Positions 24,978 to 35,198 of a stretch of 64,000 nucleotides of DNA are shown here, piece after piece; positions within the stretch are counted from its first letter, which is position 1; every line of letters begins with the position of its first letter. The notes beneath the pieces are model-generated. The model worked only from the letters and a program-made list of their open reading frames with translations, was not told the origin of the DNA and did no database searches. The translations under genes were made by a program, and so were the position numbers. This DNA is from an uncultured Lachnospiraceae bacterium (GTDB lineage: Bacteria > Bacillota > Clostridia > Lachnospirales > Lachnospiraceae), in the NCBI GenBank assembly GCA_937920345.1, contig CALGVA010000016.1:99357-163356 (forward strand). The letters run 5' to 3'.

Positions 24978-26540
24978 TTATTCCCTGAGTAATTGTATAA
25001 TCTGCATAACTGTATCGTTTCCGACATTCACATCCATGATCTGCTGCGCAAATATAACCTGTACGATATAAAGAATAATCGGCGAAATGATAAGTCCGAT
25101 CACGCATACTTCCCTGAAAACGAGAAGCCCGCGCATGCCGGTCTCCTGCGGCTGCTTCACGTACCTGGTCTTACCGGCCCTCGGGAAGTTGACCACCACC
25201 AGAGCGATCATGCACGTATAGAATGCATATCTGCACAAATTAAATGCCGCCGCCAGCGTACCCTCCATCAAGACATGCATCACGTCACCCATTCCGTTTC
25301 TATAGAAATTCGGCTTGCCCAGAAGGTAGTACATCAGCATGCCCTCGCACCCGGAGCTTTTAAAGATATAGGGTTCCCTGCCCATACGCCATATGAGAAA
25401 CGAACATGTTCCTATTGTCTCCAAAATTATATTTAACTTGATGTTTTCACCGTTACAGTATACCATCAGCACCAGCCACGGTACAATCAGAACTGCCCAA
25501 TATGGCGGACAGGAGGTAAATATAATAAAGAAAATATTTGCCGTAAAAGCCACATAGATGGTTTTGTAGTAAAATGTGTAATTTTCTTCTCTTTTCTGCA
25601 GATAACAATATACCATGAGTAAGCCCGCCGCAAGCACGAATATGGAGATGGAATCCACACCCATGAAATACTGCAGCGAGAATAAATATCCCATTCTGGA
25701 AGATAAGATTCCCGTAGCCGCTATTTTCTTACCGGACTGGGCCGCCATCTCCACTTCCGGATGAATCTGCGCATAACTTTTACCCAGACTGAACAGGAGT
25801 TTCTCCACCGGCACTAACCAGCAGCCAAATACCATGTCCCTCATAATATATAATATTCTTTTCTCATAAAGCAGTACCAGACATACAAATAAAATCAATG
25901 CAAAATACTTGCAGGTGATTGCCGGTGCGAAAAAGAGATAGAATTTCTTATAGTCGCCTTTTAAATAGTAATACACTCCATATACGGCAAACATCACGCC
26001 GATAATATCATACTGTCCCATAAAACATGCTGATACTATCAGAATCCCGGAAAACAAATATACAAACAGAACCGTCCCGGACCCTTCCCGGTCTCCGGTA
26101 ACAAATCCGTATATTTTCTTAACACCTGTCGCACTGGCAACCACCACCGCTGCCAGCATCGTTTTCCCCCACATCAGGCATAAAAGGCTGCTTTCCGCAG
26201 AATTACCGGAGAGTTTCTCATAGATCCACGCCGGAAGATTCCACACTGCAAATACGGCATATATTGTAAAATCGTATGCTGCTCCGCTTGAGATCCCCCG
26301 ATTCGGCGTCGCTCCCGGGATCGCCTTTGCGTAGGAATAAAAGGAGAGCGGATGTCCCTCTGAAAGTGCATGCCAGAAATTCAACCCGTGCCTGTATGTT
26401 GCAAAAAAATCTTCATACATCTGAGAAAATAAGATGATGCACACAAACAGGATACCAAACAGATATTCCCATTTGTATGGCGCCAGATCCTCCTTTGTCT
26501 GTATTAAGATTTTTTTTGCAAAAGCTTTTGTTTTATTCAT
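24978..26540 (-). CDS. Polytopic membrane protein, GT-C-like glycosyltransferase
   Basis: A 520-residue protein with about 11-12 hydrophobic helices and a 30-residue cytoplasmic N-terminus. A conserved-looking external loop after the first helix (SQMYEDFFATYRHGLNFWHAL) and the short loop GQYDIIGVMFAVYG resemble GT-C mannosyltransferase-like proteins of the GT87/DUF2029 type. It probably uses a lipid-linked sugar outside the membrane, or acts as a polymerase. GGAGC precedes the ATG. It is followed in the operon by the 214-bp gap and is preceded by a GtrII-like gene 41 bp away. The family call is moderate. Confidence 0.68.
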   Translation of the reverse strand: MNKTKAFAKKILIQTKEDLAPYKWEYLFGILFVCIILFSQMYEDFFATYRHGLNFWHALSEGHPLSFYSYAKAIPGATPNRGISSGAAYDFTIYAVFAVWNLPAWIYEKLSGNSAESSLLCLMWGKTMLAAVVVASATGVKKIYGFVTGDREGSGTVLFVYLFSGILIVSACFMGQYDIIGVMFAVYGVYYYLKGDYKKFYLFFAPAITCKYFALILFVCLVLLYEKRILYIMRDMVFGCWLVPVEKLLFSLGKSYAQIHPEVEMAAQSGKKIAATGILSSRMGYLFSLQYFMGVDSISIFVLAAGLLMVYCYLQKREENYTFYYKTIYVAFTANIFFIIFTSCPPYWAVLIVPWLVLMVYCNGENIKLNIILETIGTCSFLIWRMGREPYIFKSSGCEGMLMYYLLGKPNFYRNGMGDVMHVLMEGTLAAAFNLCRYAFYTCMIALVVVNFPRAGKTRYVKQPQETGMRGLLVFREVCVIGLIISPIILYIVQVIFAQQIMDVNVGNDTVMQIIQLLRE

Positions 26541-26581
26541 GTTTGCTCCATTTCTCCGCTGCTCTTTCTGTGTATCACGGT

Positions 26582-28126
26582 TTACTGTCTGTCTGCAATC
26601 TTAACCACCAAAACATCATCTATCATCCGGCAATAGCCTTCATACGGGTAACACGGCATTTGCTGTACCTGATCTGACGCTGCATACGTCTTTAAAACAT
26701 CTTTTTCCATTATACCATTGACCGGGCTTCCCAGACTCCTCCAGAAATTATATGTTGTCTGCGGATAGGTCGTTGATGCCTTGCTATGTCCATTTACAAT
26801 CTTATAATCGCCATGCCAGGCCTCAACATGATCATTTCTGCTGAATTCGCCTATGACAGCGACCGGCGTTACTCCGGACTCATATCCTTCCTGTTCCTCT
26901 ATATCATCCAGAACTCTTGTCATAATACTGACAGTTCTGTCATATGTCACTCTCGCATACATATACACTGTATTGCTGTACTGAATATTTCTGACCAGAA
27001 GAAAGAGACATATGAAAGCCGTTATATACTGCATCAGTTTCCTGACCGGAATACGCTTACATTCACCTGCGATCATGAAACATACGGGAAAAAGCAGATA
27101 CAAGGCATATGAACTTCTCAAGACAATATTTTCTCCCTGTATTATACTGATAAAGTTGCACCATACCGGTAATGTAATAAAAAGCAATATTGCTGCGGCA
27201 ACATTATGGATTTGCAATTTGCTCTGAAATAATAAAACGGCAAATCCTGTCAGCGCGAGCAGCAAAAGCAATCCGTGCAGCGCACAGGCAGCTCCTCCAA
27301 AGTATCTGCTGTCCGTGATAAAAAACTGCAGGATATCCTTATATGTCTTCATGATATTGTGAAGGACCGCCTGTACCGAAAGCGCCGCTAAGCGCCCCAT
27401 ACCGTTTGCCCCGCCTGTAGGTGTTGTATGCCACCGCATCAGTAATATTTTATATAATAATAAATACCCTGCACAGCCCATTACAGCCATCAGAACCATA
27501 GCAGATGCACTGCGCACTTCTTCTTTCCAGGAGGTATCTGCAAATGTTTTCTGCAACAGTACAATCACGCATAAAACGATTGTCACACTGAGATACGCCT
27601 GATAAAATCCCATCGACACCACGAGACACACTGCGCCTGCAATCATGTTCCACGGATTTCTGATATGCAGAAAGCTCCACACTGCTAAACAGGCAAAGAA
27701 CAGGGCGATCATACAGCAGTCATAAATGTAAATATAAATACCGCATAATTCAGTAACCGCCAGATTGGAGACCAGAAATCCACATGCCAGAATTTCGCAG
27801 ACAGGATTATTGATCTTGATAATATCCGTTATGATAAAAACACTCATTACAGCAAAAACAGTACCGATCATTCCGACCAGCCATGGAGAAACCACGTTTC
27901 CGCGCAGATGGGCATAGTACGGCTGCAGGAATCTTCCCAGCTGCACCTCCCATTCCCCTGCCATTGCAAACATATGGTTTATTGCATCATGCGTGGGCAT
28001 ATAATTCACAAAGGCATAACCGTTTGCACATAACGCAATCACCCCTGTCCAGAATAACAATGTCTTTTTACGCGCATCTATTTTGCAATCTGTTCCGCTG
28101 TACATATACTGCAATAAGCGTTTCAT
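26582..28126 (-). CDS. GtrII-like membrane glucosyltransferase
   Basis: A 514-residue membrane protein with about ten helices and a soluble C-terminal domain of roughly 110 residues. The N-terminal part has NYMPTHDAINHMF and EVQLGRFLQP, matching the external aspartate loop and GR motif of the GtrII family (serotype-converting O-antigen glucosyltransferases), and GFYQAYLSV fits the same family. GtrII proteins attach glucose from undecaprenyl-phosphate glucose to a growing surface glycan on the outer side. Candidate donor synthases in this window are the GT2 proteins at 793, 8549 and 50955. Confidence 0.75.
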   Translation of the reverse strand: MKRLLQYMYSGTDCKIDARKKTLLFWTGVIALCANGYAFVNYMPTHDAINHMFAMAGEWEVQLGRFLQPYYAHLRGNVVSPWLVGMIGTVFAVMSVFIITDIIKINNPVCEILACGFLVSNLAVTELCGIYIYIYDCCMIALFFACLAVWSFLHIRNPWNMIAGAVCLVVSMGFYQAYLSVTIVLCVIVLLQKTFADTSWKEEVRSASAMVLMAVMGCAGYLLLYKILLMRWHTTPTGGANGMGRLAALSVQAVLHNIMKTYKDILQFFITDSRYFGGAACALHGLLLLLALTGFAVLLFQSKLQIHNVAAAILLFITLPVWCNFISIIQGENIVLRSSYALYLLFPVCFMIAGECKRIPVRKLMQYITAFICLFLLVRNIQYSNTVYMYARVTYDRTVSIMTRVLDDIEEQEGYESGVTPVAVIGEFSRNDHVEAWHGDYKIVNGHSKASTTYPQTTYNFWRSLGSPVNGIMEKDVLKTYAASDQVQQMPCYPYEGYCRMIDDVLVVKIADRQ

Positions 28127-28142
28127 CCCCTCATCGTACTCC

Positions 28143-29774
28143 TTACATAGAGTTCTTCTCAGCCTGTTGTCTCCGGTATATCACCGCTCCGTCTTTGATC
28201 GTCATGATAACCTGTATATCCTTGATTTCCATCGGATCAACATCTAACGGCGATCTGTCCAGGACAACCAGATCGGCACGTTTTCCCGCCTCAATGCTGC
28301 CTTTGGTGTCTTCCTCAAAATACTCATATGCCGCCTGTATCGTTACCGCTTTCAACGCGTCGTATACGGATATCTTCTGCTCTTCTCCGATCACTGCCCC
28401 GCTCCGGCTGATGCGGTTCACCGCACACCAGACGGAATGCAGCATATCCGGTTTTGTTACCGGCGTATCCTGGTGGAAATTCACTGTCACCCCCCTGTCC
28501 AGTGCATCCTTTACCGGACTGATCCGGCTCCCTCGCGCACTGCCAAAGTTATGCAGATGAATATCTCCCCAATACCATACATGACCGACAAAAACGGATG
28601 CTATCATATTAAGACGTGCCATCCTGTCCAGCTGATCATTCCTCACCGTCTGGCAATGGATCATCACCGGCCTTAAATCCTCCTCACAGCCGGTTTCTCT
28701 GATCACCTTTTCATACAGTGTCAAAAACTGCTCACTGGCGGCATCCCCGTTACAATGTGCCAGAAGCTGCTGTTTGTCTTCCACTGCAGTTGTGATCCAC
28801 CGCTCCGCCTCCTGATCAGAGAGCCACGGGTACCCGCAGTAGCCCTCTTCTCCGTTCAGATACGGCTCCGACATCCAGGCAGACCGCCCCTGAGGGGAAC
28901 CATCAAGAATCAGTTTATAGCCTCCGATTTTAAGGTGTCCGTCACCCCCGCCAGTCAGATGTGAAAACTGCTCCTGTATCTTCCTGATCTCATCCGTCAT
29001 GAGAGGATAGGAAACCACATCTACCAGAAGCAGCCCCTGCCGCGCCATCTGGTCAAGCAGCATGAGATCCTGCACGGTCGAAGCCCCATCCTGAACAGTC
29101 GTTATTCCGTTCTCAATATAAATCTGCTGCATACCCTGCATCATTTTCGTGATATCAAACGGCATCCGCGCGCCAACTGCCTTTTGAATCTGCTGCATGG
29201 CAGTTTCTTCCAGATATCCGTCAGGCTCTCTCCCGTCAGCGTATCGGCCGATCCTTCCTCCCTCCGGGTCCGGCGTATCCGCATCAATACCCGCCATGCG
29301 CAGCGCCGGTGTATTTACACATGCCAAATGGCCGGAAACATGCAGTATCATGACAGGAATTTCCGTGCTGACTTCATCCAGCACCTCTCTGCCAGGCTGT
29401 CTGCGTTCTTTCAGGAAGTTATGGTCATATCCATACCCGATCACGGGCATGTCTCCCGCATTCTGCCTGGCAGCGATAAAATCTTTCAGGACACGGACAA
29501 TATCAGCAAACGATATACACTCTGTCAGATCCGCACAAAGCGACATTTGACCGTTCATCACCATATGGCTGTGCGCATCGATAAACGACGGCATCAGGCA
29601 GCCACCCTCCAGATTCACCATGACAGCCTGTTCCCCTGACGCAGCCCTGACATCATCCAGACTGCCGACTGCCGCAATCATCCCGTCACGTACAAGCACG
29701 GCTTCAACCGGCCTCTCTTCAAAGTCACGTCCGGATATTGTTATAATCTTTCCGTTATAATATAATTGTTCCAT
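28143..29774 (-). CDS. Amidohydrolase, YtcJ-like (Amidohydro_3)
   Basis: A 543-residue metal-dependent hydrolase of the amidohydrolase superfamily. It shows SFIDAHSHM with the HxH metal site near residue 68, GGYKLILDGSPQGRSAWM in the middle, HCNGDAASEQF, HCQTV, NFHQDTPV and a C-terminal KGSIEAGKRADLVVLD typical of the family. Substrates of YtcJ-like enzymes are mostly unknown, often N-acyl or formyl amides. It has no signal peptide. It is followed by the GtrII-like gene and preceded 16 bp away by a GltS-like symporter gene, with which it forms a metabolic pair that does not obviously belong to a polysaccharide operon. Confidence 0.88.
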   Translation of the reverse strand: MEQLYYNGKIITISGRDFEERPVEAVLVRDGMIAAVGSLDDVRAASGEQAVMVNLEGGCLMPSFIDAHSHMVMNGQMSLCADLTECISFADIVRVLKDFIAARQNAGDMPVIGYGYDHNFLKERRQPGREVLDEVSTEIPVMILHVSGHLACVNTPALRMAGIDADTPDPEGGRIGRYADGREPDGYLEETAMQQIQKAVGARMPFDITKMMQGMQQIYIENGITTVQDGASTVQDLMLLDQMARQGLLLVDVVSYPLMTDEIRKIQEQFSHLTGGGDGHLKIGGYKLILDGSPQGRSAWMSEPYLNGEEGYCGYPWLSDQEAERWITTAVEDKQQLLAHCNGDAASEQFLTLYEKVIRETGCEEDLRPVMIHCQTVRNDQLDRMARLNMIASVFVGHVWYWGDIHLHNFGSARGSRISPVKDALDRGVTVNFHQDTPVTKPDMLHSVWCAVNRISRSGAVIGEEQKISVYDALKAVTIQAAYEYFEEDTKGSIEAGKRADLVVLDRSPLDVDPMEIKDIQVIMTIKDGAVIYRRQQAEKNSM

Positions 29775-29790
29775 TTTTCCCGCCTTTACC

Positions 29791-31146
29791 TCATTTCCAA
29801 TGATAGGATTTCTTTCCCCATGACTTCGTAGCCTTTAACAGAATCAGATAAACCACTGTGCAGACAAGCAGTGCAAGTATCGTGAAAGGCAGTGACAGGC
29901 TGTCGGACGCGTATGCCAGAATGAAAATATAAACAGGCGTACTTGCCAGCATAACCAGGTTCATGGCGCCCAGCTCAACACTCGTCGTTGTCTTAAATTC
30001 AGGATCTATGATTCTTACCAGCGCAATACCGCTTGGCACAGTACCGGTACAGGTGCCATACAAACCGAGCGTCCGCTCAAAATCATTGGCGCCCCCGATT
30101 CTCTGTCCGAAATAGAAGCAGACTGCAAAAGTGACCGCGGTTGTAACCAGCACCACCACAATGATTGGCACAAGCCACCGGCTGATCATATTAACCGAAA
30201 CCGCCATAAAAGCACACACCACCAGATAATCCGCTGTCCAGCCTGTAATCTTGCTCTGCAGTACATTCTCCTGCAGAAAATCCAAATGCAGCTTCTTCAT
30301 TAACCATTTCACAATGTACGCGGCATACATGCCGTTCATAAACATCATGCTGCTCATGGAAGTCCCCAGAAATCCCGGTATGTAAGATAATATTTTCCCT
30401 ATTCCCACTGCCATTACATAGCATACCCCGATCAGGGCAAAGTGAAACGCCAGCGTTTCTATATTGCTGCTGCATGTGGTATCTTTTACCATATATTCCG
30501 TCTGTTCCTCTTTACGGAAATATCCTTTCAAAATAGCCTCATCTATTTTGCCGCAATGTTTGGCAATCCCGCGTTTCACTCCAAGTTTTGCCGCCGGAAT
30601 GCCAATCAGAAACGCCACGATAAATCCGATGGATGCAAATGTGATGGCAACCGTGGAGGCATGATCCCATCCGTACTGCTCAAAAATCGCTCCGTAGGCT
30701 GCCGACTGTCCCGGTCCCTGACAAAACGCAAACTGAATCAGCATACCGTATCCCGGGCTCATATCTGTAATACTGTTCATAAGATACAGCACCCCCGTGG
30801 CAATCACGGGCGTCATACTGTACAGCAGACACCAGAGCAGCCCCATAGATACCGTCCCTTTCAACACATTTCCCGCATTGCTTTGTTCTTCCTGCGGCGC
30901 ACTCGTCAGACTGATGGAAATAAAGGATACGGTAAACAAATGATTCACGATCGAAGCGAACATCTCCATATCCGTACCGATGTCAAGGCCTGCCTCCATC
31001 GTCACATTCATAAATACAGTACCCAGTATTCCCGCAATCACGCCTGTAGGTACCAGCATTTTACGAAATGCCGGTATCTTGACACGCAGAAACATGCCCA
31101 TACATAACATGATGCCTGCCCATCCAAAAGCCATCATAAAACTCAT
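29791..31146 (-). CDS. Sodium/glutamate symporter, GltS family
   Basis: A 451-residue secondary transporter with about ten to twelve helices in two halves. Each half has a glycine-rich loop typical of GltS: FAFCQGPGQSAAYG in the first and GTCTGTVPSGIALVR in the second. GltS proteins import glutamate with sodium. The ATG at 31146 was chosen over a TTG one codon earlier; a GAGGGGGG site precedes it. It lies between an amidohydrolase and a TupA-like ATP-grasp gene. The substrate could be glutamate or a related acidic compound released by the amidohydrolase. Confidence 0.87.
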   Translation of the reverse strand: MSFMMAFGWAGIMLCMGMFLRVKIPAFRKMLVPTGVIAGILGTVFMNVTMEAGLDIGTDMEMFASIVNHLFTVSFISISLTSAPQEEQSNAGNVLKGTVSMGLLWCLLYSMTPVIATGVLYLMNSITDMSPGYGMLIQFAFCQGPGQSAAYGAIFEQYGWDHASTVAITFASIGFIVAFLIGIPAAKLGVKRGIAKHCGKIDEAILKGYFRKEEQTEYMVKDTTCSSNIETLAFHFALIGVCYVMAVGIGKILSYIPGFLGTSMSSMMFMNGMYAAYIVKWLMKKLHLDFLQENVLQSKITGWTADYLVVCAFMAVSVNMISRWLVPIIVVVLVTTAVTFAVCFYFGQRIGGANDFERTLGLYGTCTGTVPSGIALVRIIDPEFKTTTSVELGAMNLVMLASTPVYIFILAYASDSLSLPFTILALLVCTVVYLILLKATKSWGKKSYHWK

Positions 31147-31178
31147 CAATATCCCCCCTCATCATAAGCGCCCGAATT

Positions 31179-32186
31179 TCATAACTGTTTTTTCCTTCGG
31201 TCCGCGGCTATGATTCTGGAAGAATATGCCTTTTCGGATATGTCCAGATAGCTTCCCATAATCCACTGTCCTATCGAATTGATATACGTATTAAGCGCTC
31301 CCATGGGCGTAAATGTCAGTTCTCCAAACATCACTTTCCCTTCATACTGGTATAAATCTACCCGCACAAAAGGAAACGGCTCTGCCACGGATATCATTTC
31401 ATTTAAAATCTGTGGACGGTACTGCTGAATCTCTTCATCTGTAACCTGCTTTTCTTCCGGCATAACAGGGAACAATCTGAAATCTCTGTCTACCAGAAAC
31501 CGTAACATCTTACTTTTTTCTTCTCTTCCTACACAGACAAGAATATACCTGACTTTTCCGTTCATCACGAAAAACTTATAATCATGCGGATATCTTCCGG
31601 TCTCATCTTCAATATATTTTTCACAGATATAGCAGGGTTCAATATGTTGATATTGATATTCTGCGAAAATCAGACCATAATTTCTTACCGTCCCCTTTCC
31701 CAGCTTTTCAATTTTCTCTTTCAGCTGTGTTTCCTGCTTTTTATCCTGTACAATTAATACCCCGCCAGCATCATTATTTCGTTTTAACGCAAATTTATCG
31801 GGAAGTTTAGCAATATCGATCTCTCTGTAGTCCGTCCAGACATCGAACAATTCGTTTAGTATATGCTGCAGACCGCATTCCTCAACATATTCTCTCACCC
31901 TGTACTTATCCGCACATTGTGACACCAGCGCATTATTTGCATACAATCCTGTCTTTAAAATGGTCAGCTTTTCATCGAAGAGCACCGGATTTTTCCAGTC
32001 TATATGTTTACCGTAAATGTAATAGTAATTCTCTTCCCCGTATTTTTCAGGTTGTGTCCTGATTTCTTTTTCTTTTAATCCCTTTTTCCTTTTTGTAAAG
32101 AAAATTTTTCTCTTTACGCTGAAATGGATTGCTTTCAGCATTTTAACAAACATTGCCGCCGTTTTCTTCATGTCTTTCCCTATCAT
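31179..32186 (-). CDS. TupA-like ATP-grasp protein
   Basis: A 335-residue protein of the TupA-like ATP-grasp family. Visible features are a basic N-terminus, NPVLFDEKLTILK, the DKYRVREYVEECGL segment, LPDKFALKRNNDAGG with the ATP-binding lysine, DYKFFVMNGKVRYI and, near the end, FPFVRVDLYQYEGKVMFGELTFTP with the metal-binding acidic residues. TupA is needed for teichuronopeptide in alkaliphilic Bacillus, and relatives sit in capsule loci. It probably forms an amide or ester using ATP in the cytoplasm. AGGA lies 7 nt before the ATG at 32186; 32171 is an alternative. The longer frame overlaps the preceding GT2. Confidence 0.83.
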   Translation of the reverse strand: MIGKDMKKTAAMFVKMLKAIHFSVKRKIFFTKRKKGLKEKEIRTQPEKYGEENYYYIYGKHIDWKNPVLFDEKLTILKTGLYANNALVSQCADKYRVREYVEECGLQHILNELFDVWTDYREIDIAKLPDKFALKRNNDAGGVLIVQDKKQETQLKEKIEKLGKGTVRNYGLIFAEYQYQHIEPCYICEKYIEDETGRYPHDYKFFVMNGKVRYILVCVGREEKSKMLRFLVDRDFRLFPVMPEEKQVTDEEIQQYRPQILNEMISVAEPFPFVRVDLYQYEGKVMFGELTFTPMGALNTYINSIGQWIMGSYLDISEKAYSSRIIAADRRKKQL

Positions 32187-32215
32187 CCTCTCTTCCTGAT
32201 TCTCTGACTTTCTCC

Positions 32216-33304
32216 TTATTTTCCTGCTATGCGCCCCCACCAGTTCTTCATCAATGCCCGCTTCTGTGCCATGGGGATTTTAGGATTACAGATCTGACCG
32301 ATTCCTATACAGTATCCTAAAAGTCTGTGGCATAATATCTTCCATGGCGCTTTCAGCCGCAGATAAAACAGATACAGCCATACCCTCTCCGTCAGTTTCA
32401 GGCTGTCACGGTTTAACAGCATATGGGCGACTTTCGTATGATATTTTATTGTGAAACCGTTCCACATTTCATAGTCGATAACATCTGCCGTTTTCTTTCT
32501 TTCATACAGTGTAACAACATTGTTGCGGCGCGGTTTATAGGCATTGATGCGTCTCCCGCCATATGCCTGATAATTTAGATCACATACGATTACCAGCCGC
32601 AGTGCATTCAGTTCTGCACAGGCTTTGTGCCAGATAGACTTCGGTAAAATGCGATAAACAAAACACGGCTCGGGATCATAGTAAAACAGACCCTGATGGG
32701 CAAGCCATGTCGTAACCTGCCAGTCAGCAAACTCTTCGTAATAAATATTTCTGGGAACGTTCTCCAGCGCCTTCCTGCGAATGACCGCTGCCGCCAGATG
32801 AATATAGATCATGTCCTTCTGCCATTGATATTTGCCGCGGGTATATGGAACACTTGTATACAGTTCCGCTTTACCGTCAATCAGCCTGTACATATTTCCG
32901 TAATATGCTGCGCAGTCCTGATTCTCCTCGCGGTCCAGTAACGCTATCTTCTGCCGGAAGTGATTTACATCACAAAAATAATCATCTCCGTCCAGAATGG
33001 ATACGTATTCTCCTCTGGCTTCATCAATGAGCCGGAAAATAAGCCGGCTGTGTCTCCAGTTCGAGAATTCTTTCACGCCGCCGGTTCTGTCCTGCACCAG
33101 TATTCTGATCTGTTCTTTTTCCCCGTATTTTCTTTGCAGTAATTCCAATGACCCGTCATCCGACCCGTCATCTCCAATCAGAATTTCGTATGCAAAGTCA
33201 ATATTCTGATTCAGGATCGAATCGACAGCCTCTTCGATCCACTCGATCTGATTATAGTTCGTAATCAGACAGGACAGCTTAACACTCTGACTTCCTCCGG
33301 TCAT
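32216..33304 (-). CDS. GT2 glycosyltransferase
   Basis: A 362-residue GT-A fold glycosyltransferase. The catalytic domain shows SCLITNYNQIEWI, GDDGSDDGS and the metal-binding SILDGDDYF with its D-G-D. About 110 residues follow the core; they contain no clear membrane helix but are basic and aromatic, which would suit peripheral membrane binding. It lies between an ABC flippase gene (18 bp) and the TupA-like gene. It probably adds one sugar during repeat-unit assembly at the inner membrane face. Confidence 0.88.
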   Translation of the reverse strand: MTGGSQSVKLSCLITNYNQIEWIEEAVDSILNQNIDFAYEILIGDDGSDDGSLELLQRKYGEKEQIRILVQDRTGGVKEFSNWRHSRLIFRLIDEARGEYVSILDGDDYFCDVNHFRQKIALLDREENQDCAAYYGNMYRLIDGKAELYTSVPYTRGKYQWQKDMIYIHLAAAVIRRKALENVPRNIYYEEFADWQVTTWLAHQGLFYYDPEPCFVYRILPKSIWHKACAELNALRLVIVCDLNYQAYGGRRINAYKPRRNNVVTLYERKKTADVIDYEMWNGFTIKYHTKVAHMLLNRDSLKLTERVWLYLFYLRLKAPWKILCHRLLGYCIGIGQICNPKIPMAQKRALMKNWWGRIAGK

Positions 33305-33322
33305 TCCCTTCTTATCCTTTCA

Positions 33323-35128
33323 TTAATTGTACAGTTCACTGAAAACCTCCGCCTTGTCCTTTTCAACAGCCTTTCCGTCAATGACTTCATATATGCGGTC
33401 ACATTTTTTAATCGTAGTCAGCCTGTGTGCTACAATAACCAGCGTCTTTTGCCCCAGAAGAGACTCTATGGCCTCCATCAAAGTATGCTCTGTCTCGTTG
33501 TCCAATGCGGCGGTTGCCTCATCTAAAATCAGGATATCCGGGTTCATGTACAGGGCTCTTGCGATTGCAACCCTTTGTCTCTGGCCTCCGGAAAACTTTA
33601 TACCGCGCTCGCCCACCTGCGTATCCAGAGCCTTCGGCAGCTTCCTGACGAAGTCAGATAGTTGTGCCATCTCCAACGCATTCCAGACCATTGTATCATC
33701 AATCTGTTCTTCCGGGATTCCAAATGCTATGTTATTTCGTATGCTTGAATCCGTCAGATATACGCTCTGCGGCACATAGCCTACGTTGCGGTTCCATTGT
33801 ATTCCCAGCTTCTGAATGTCCTCACCGTCCATGGTAATACTGCCCCGCTCAGGAACAAGCAGTCCAAGCAGGACGTCAACCAGCGTAGATTTACCGGCTC
33901 CCGACGGGCCGATCAGTCCGATAGAAGTTCTCGCCTTAATCGTAAAGTCCATATTGTTCAGGATGAATTTATCGGTGTTCGGATACCGGTAAGATACATT
34001 GTTGAATTTGATTTCTTCTTTGAAAGCAGCCTTCCCGGTTTCCTGCCTGCCTTTTTCTTCCTGCACAGTCTGCGCAGGTTCCTGTTTGGACTCTTTGATC
34101 TGTTTTACATTTTCATATGCCGCATTGAAAGACGGCATCCGGCCTCGTATCGTATTAATCGTGCTGCTGACAGCGGCAATACACGGAAAAATACGAAATG
34201 CGGAAACAGCAACGATTGACAAAGACGTGATCATTTCTCCCTGCACTCCGCCTGTCCTTGTCTGTAAGGCAATCGCCGCGAGCAGCCCTGACACACAAAT
34301 CATCTCAATGATATATCCCGGTGTCAGAGAGGCCATCTCTATTTTCATACACGATTTTATATGGTTGTTAATACTGTCTATATATTTTTTAACATAATAA
34401 TCCTGTCTCTTCGCAACTAATATTTCTTTGCTTCCGTGTATCGCCTCCAGGGAAACCTGCGAGTTTTCACGCTCGGCTACTCTGAGCAGCACGCCGTACT
34501 TACGAAGGGATTTCTTATAAAACAACTGAATTGCAAATACACTGGTGATCGCGAGAATTACCAGTATGACTGCTATGGACGGCGTCTGTATAAACATGAA
34601 AACACTGATTGCCGCCACTGTCAGCAGCTTCGTCGCCAGATTAAAAATACCATCCAGAATAACGTTAATAGAAGTTACATCACCTGTAATACCCTGGATC
34701 AGTTTACTGGTATTATTATTGACAAAGAAAATGTATCCCTGTTTCATATAAGACCGCATAACAAGACTGCCCAGTTCCCGCTTGATCTTATATGTATATT
34801 TACGGACAAGCCATGTATACAAGATAAAATACAGATTTTTAATGATATACAATGCGATAACTTCACTGCAGACTAACAGAATCAATGTCTGCGTGTCCTG
34901 AACCTGAAAAAGACTGATGAACGGCCGCAGATACCATTTGTTCTGTAATTCGTCAGGCGACATAAGCCCTTCTATAACGGGAAGGATGGCTGATACCCCG
35001 AGCGTTTCCATAAATGCGGCCAATATTGTACAGGCAAAAATCATACCGCCATACAGCTTCTGTTGTTTTGACAATATTACACTGAATTTATGAGATAAAT
35101 CTTTTATTTTCTCGATTTCATGCTTCAT
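33323..35128 (-). CDS. ABC transporter, fused permease-ATPase (PglK/MsbA-like flippase), copy 1
   Basis: A 601-residue half-transporter working as a homodimer. The N-terminal 330 residues hold six membrane helices; the C-terminal ATPase has Walker A GPSGAGKST, signature FSGGQRQR, Walker B ILILDEATAALD and the switch VAHRL. In glycan loci this type (PglK of Campylobacter) flips lipid-linked oligosaccharides. It is surrounded by glycosyltransferases, which supports that role. A paralogue at 58445 shares the layout. Substrate assignment is from context only. Confidence 0.88.
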   Translation of the reverse strand: MKHEIEKIKDLSHKFSVILSKQQKLYGGMIFACTILAAFMETLGVSAILPVIEGLMSPDELQNKWYLRPFISLFQVQDTQTLILLVCSEVIALYIIKNLYFILYTWLVRKYTYKIKRELGSLVMRSYMKQGYIFFVNNNTSKLIQGITGDVTSINVILDGIFNLATKLLTVAAISVFMFIQTPSIAVILVILAITSVFAIQLFYKKSLRKYGVLLRVAERENSQVSLEAIHGSKEILVAKRQDYYVKKYIDSINNHIKSCMKIEMASLTPGYIIEMICVSGLLAAIALQTRTGGVQGEMITSLSIVAVSAFRIFPCIAAVSSTINTIRGRMPSFNAAYENVKQIKESKQEPAQTVQEEKGRQETGKAAFKEEIKFNNVSYRYPNTDKFILNNMDFTIKARTSIGLIGPSGAGKSTLVDVLLGLLVPERGSITMDGEDIQKLGIQWNRNVGYVPQSVYLTDSSIRNNIAFGIPEEQIDDTMVWNALEMAQLSDFVRKLPKALDTQVGERGIKFSGGQRQRVAIARALYMNPDILILDEATAALDNETEHTLMEAIESLLGQKTLVIVAHRLTTIKKCDRIYEVIDGKAVEKDKAEVFSELYN

Positions 35129-35198
35129 ACGCAGATCTCTCCATTCCCATAATACGGGATTTTCCTCTTAACAGGCAATTTATTCCCCATCCTGCCCC

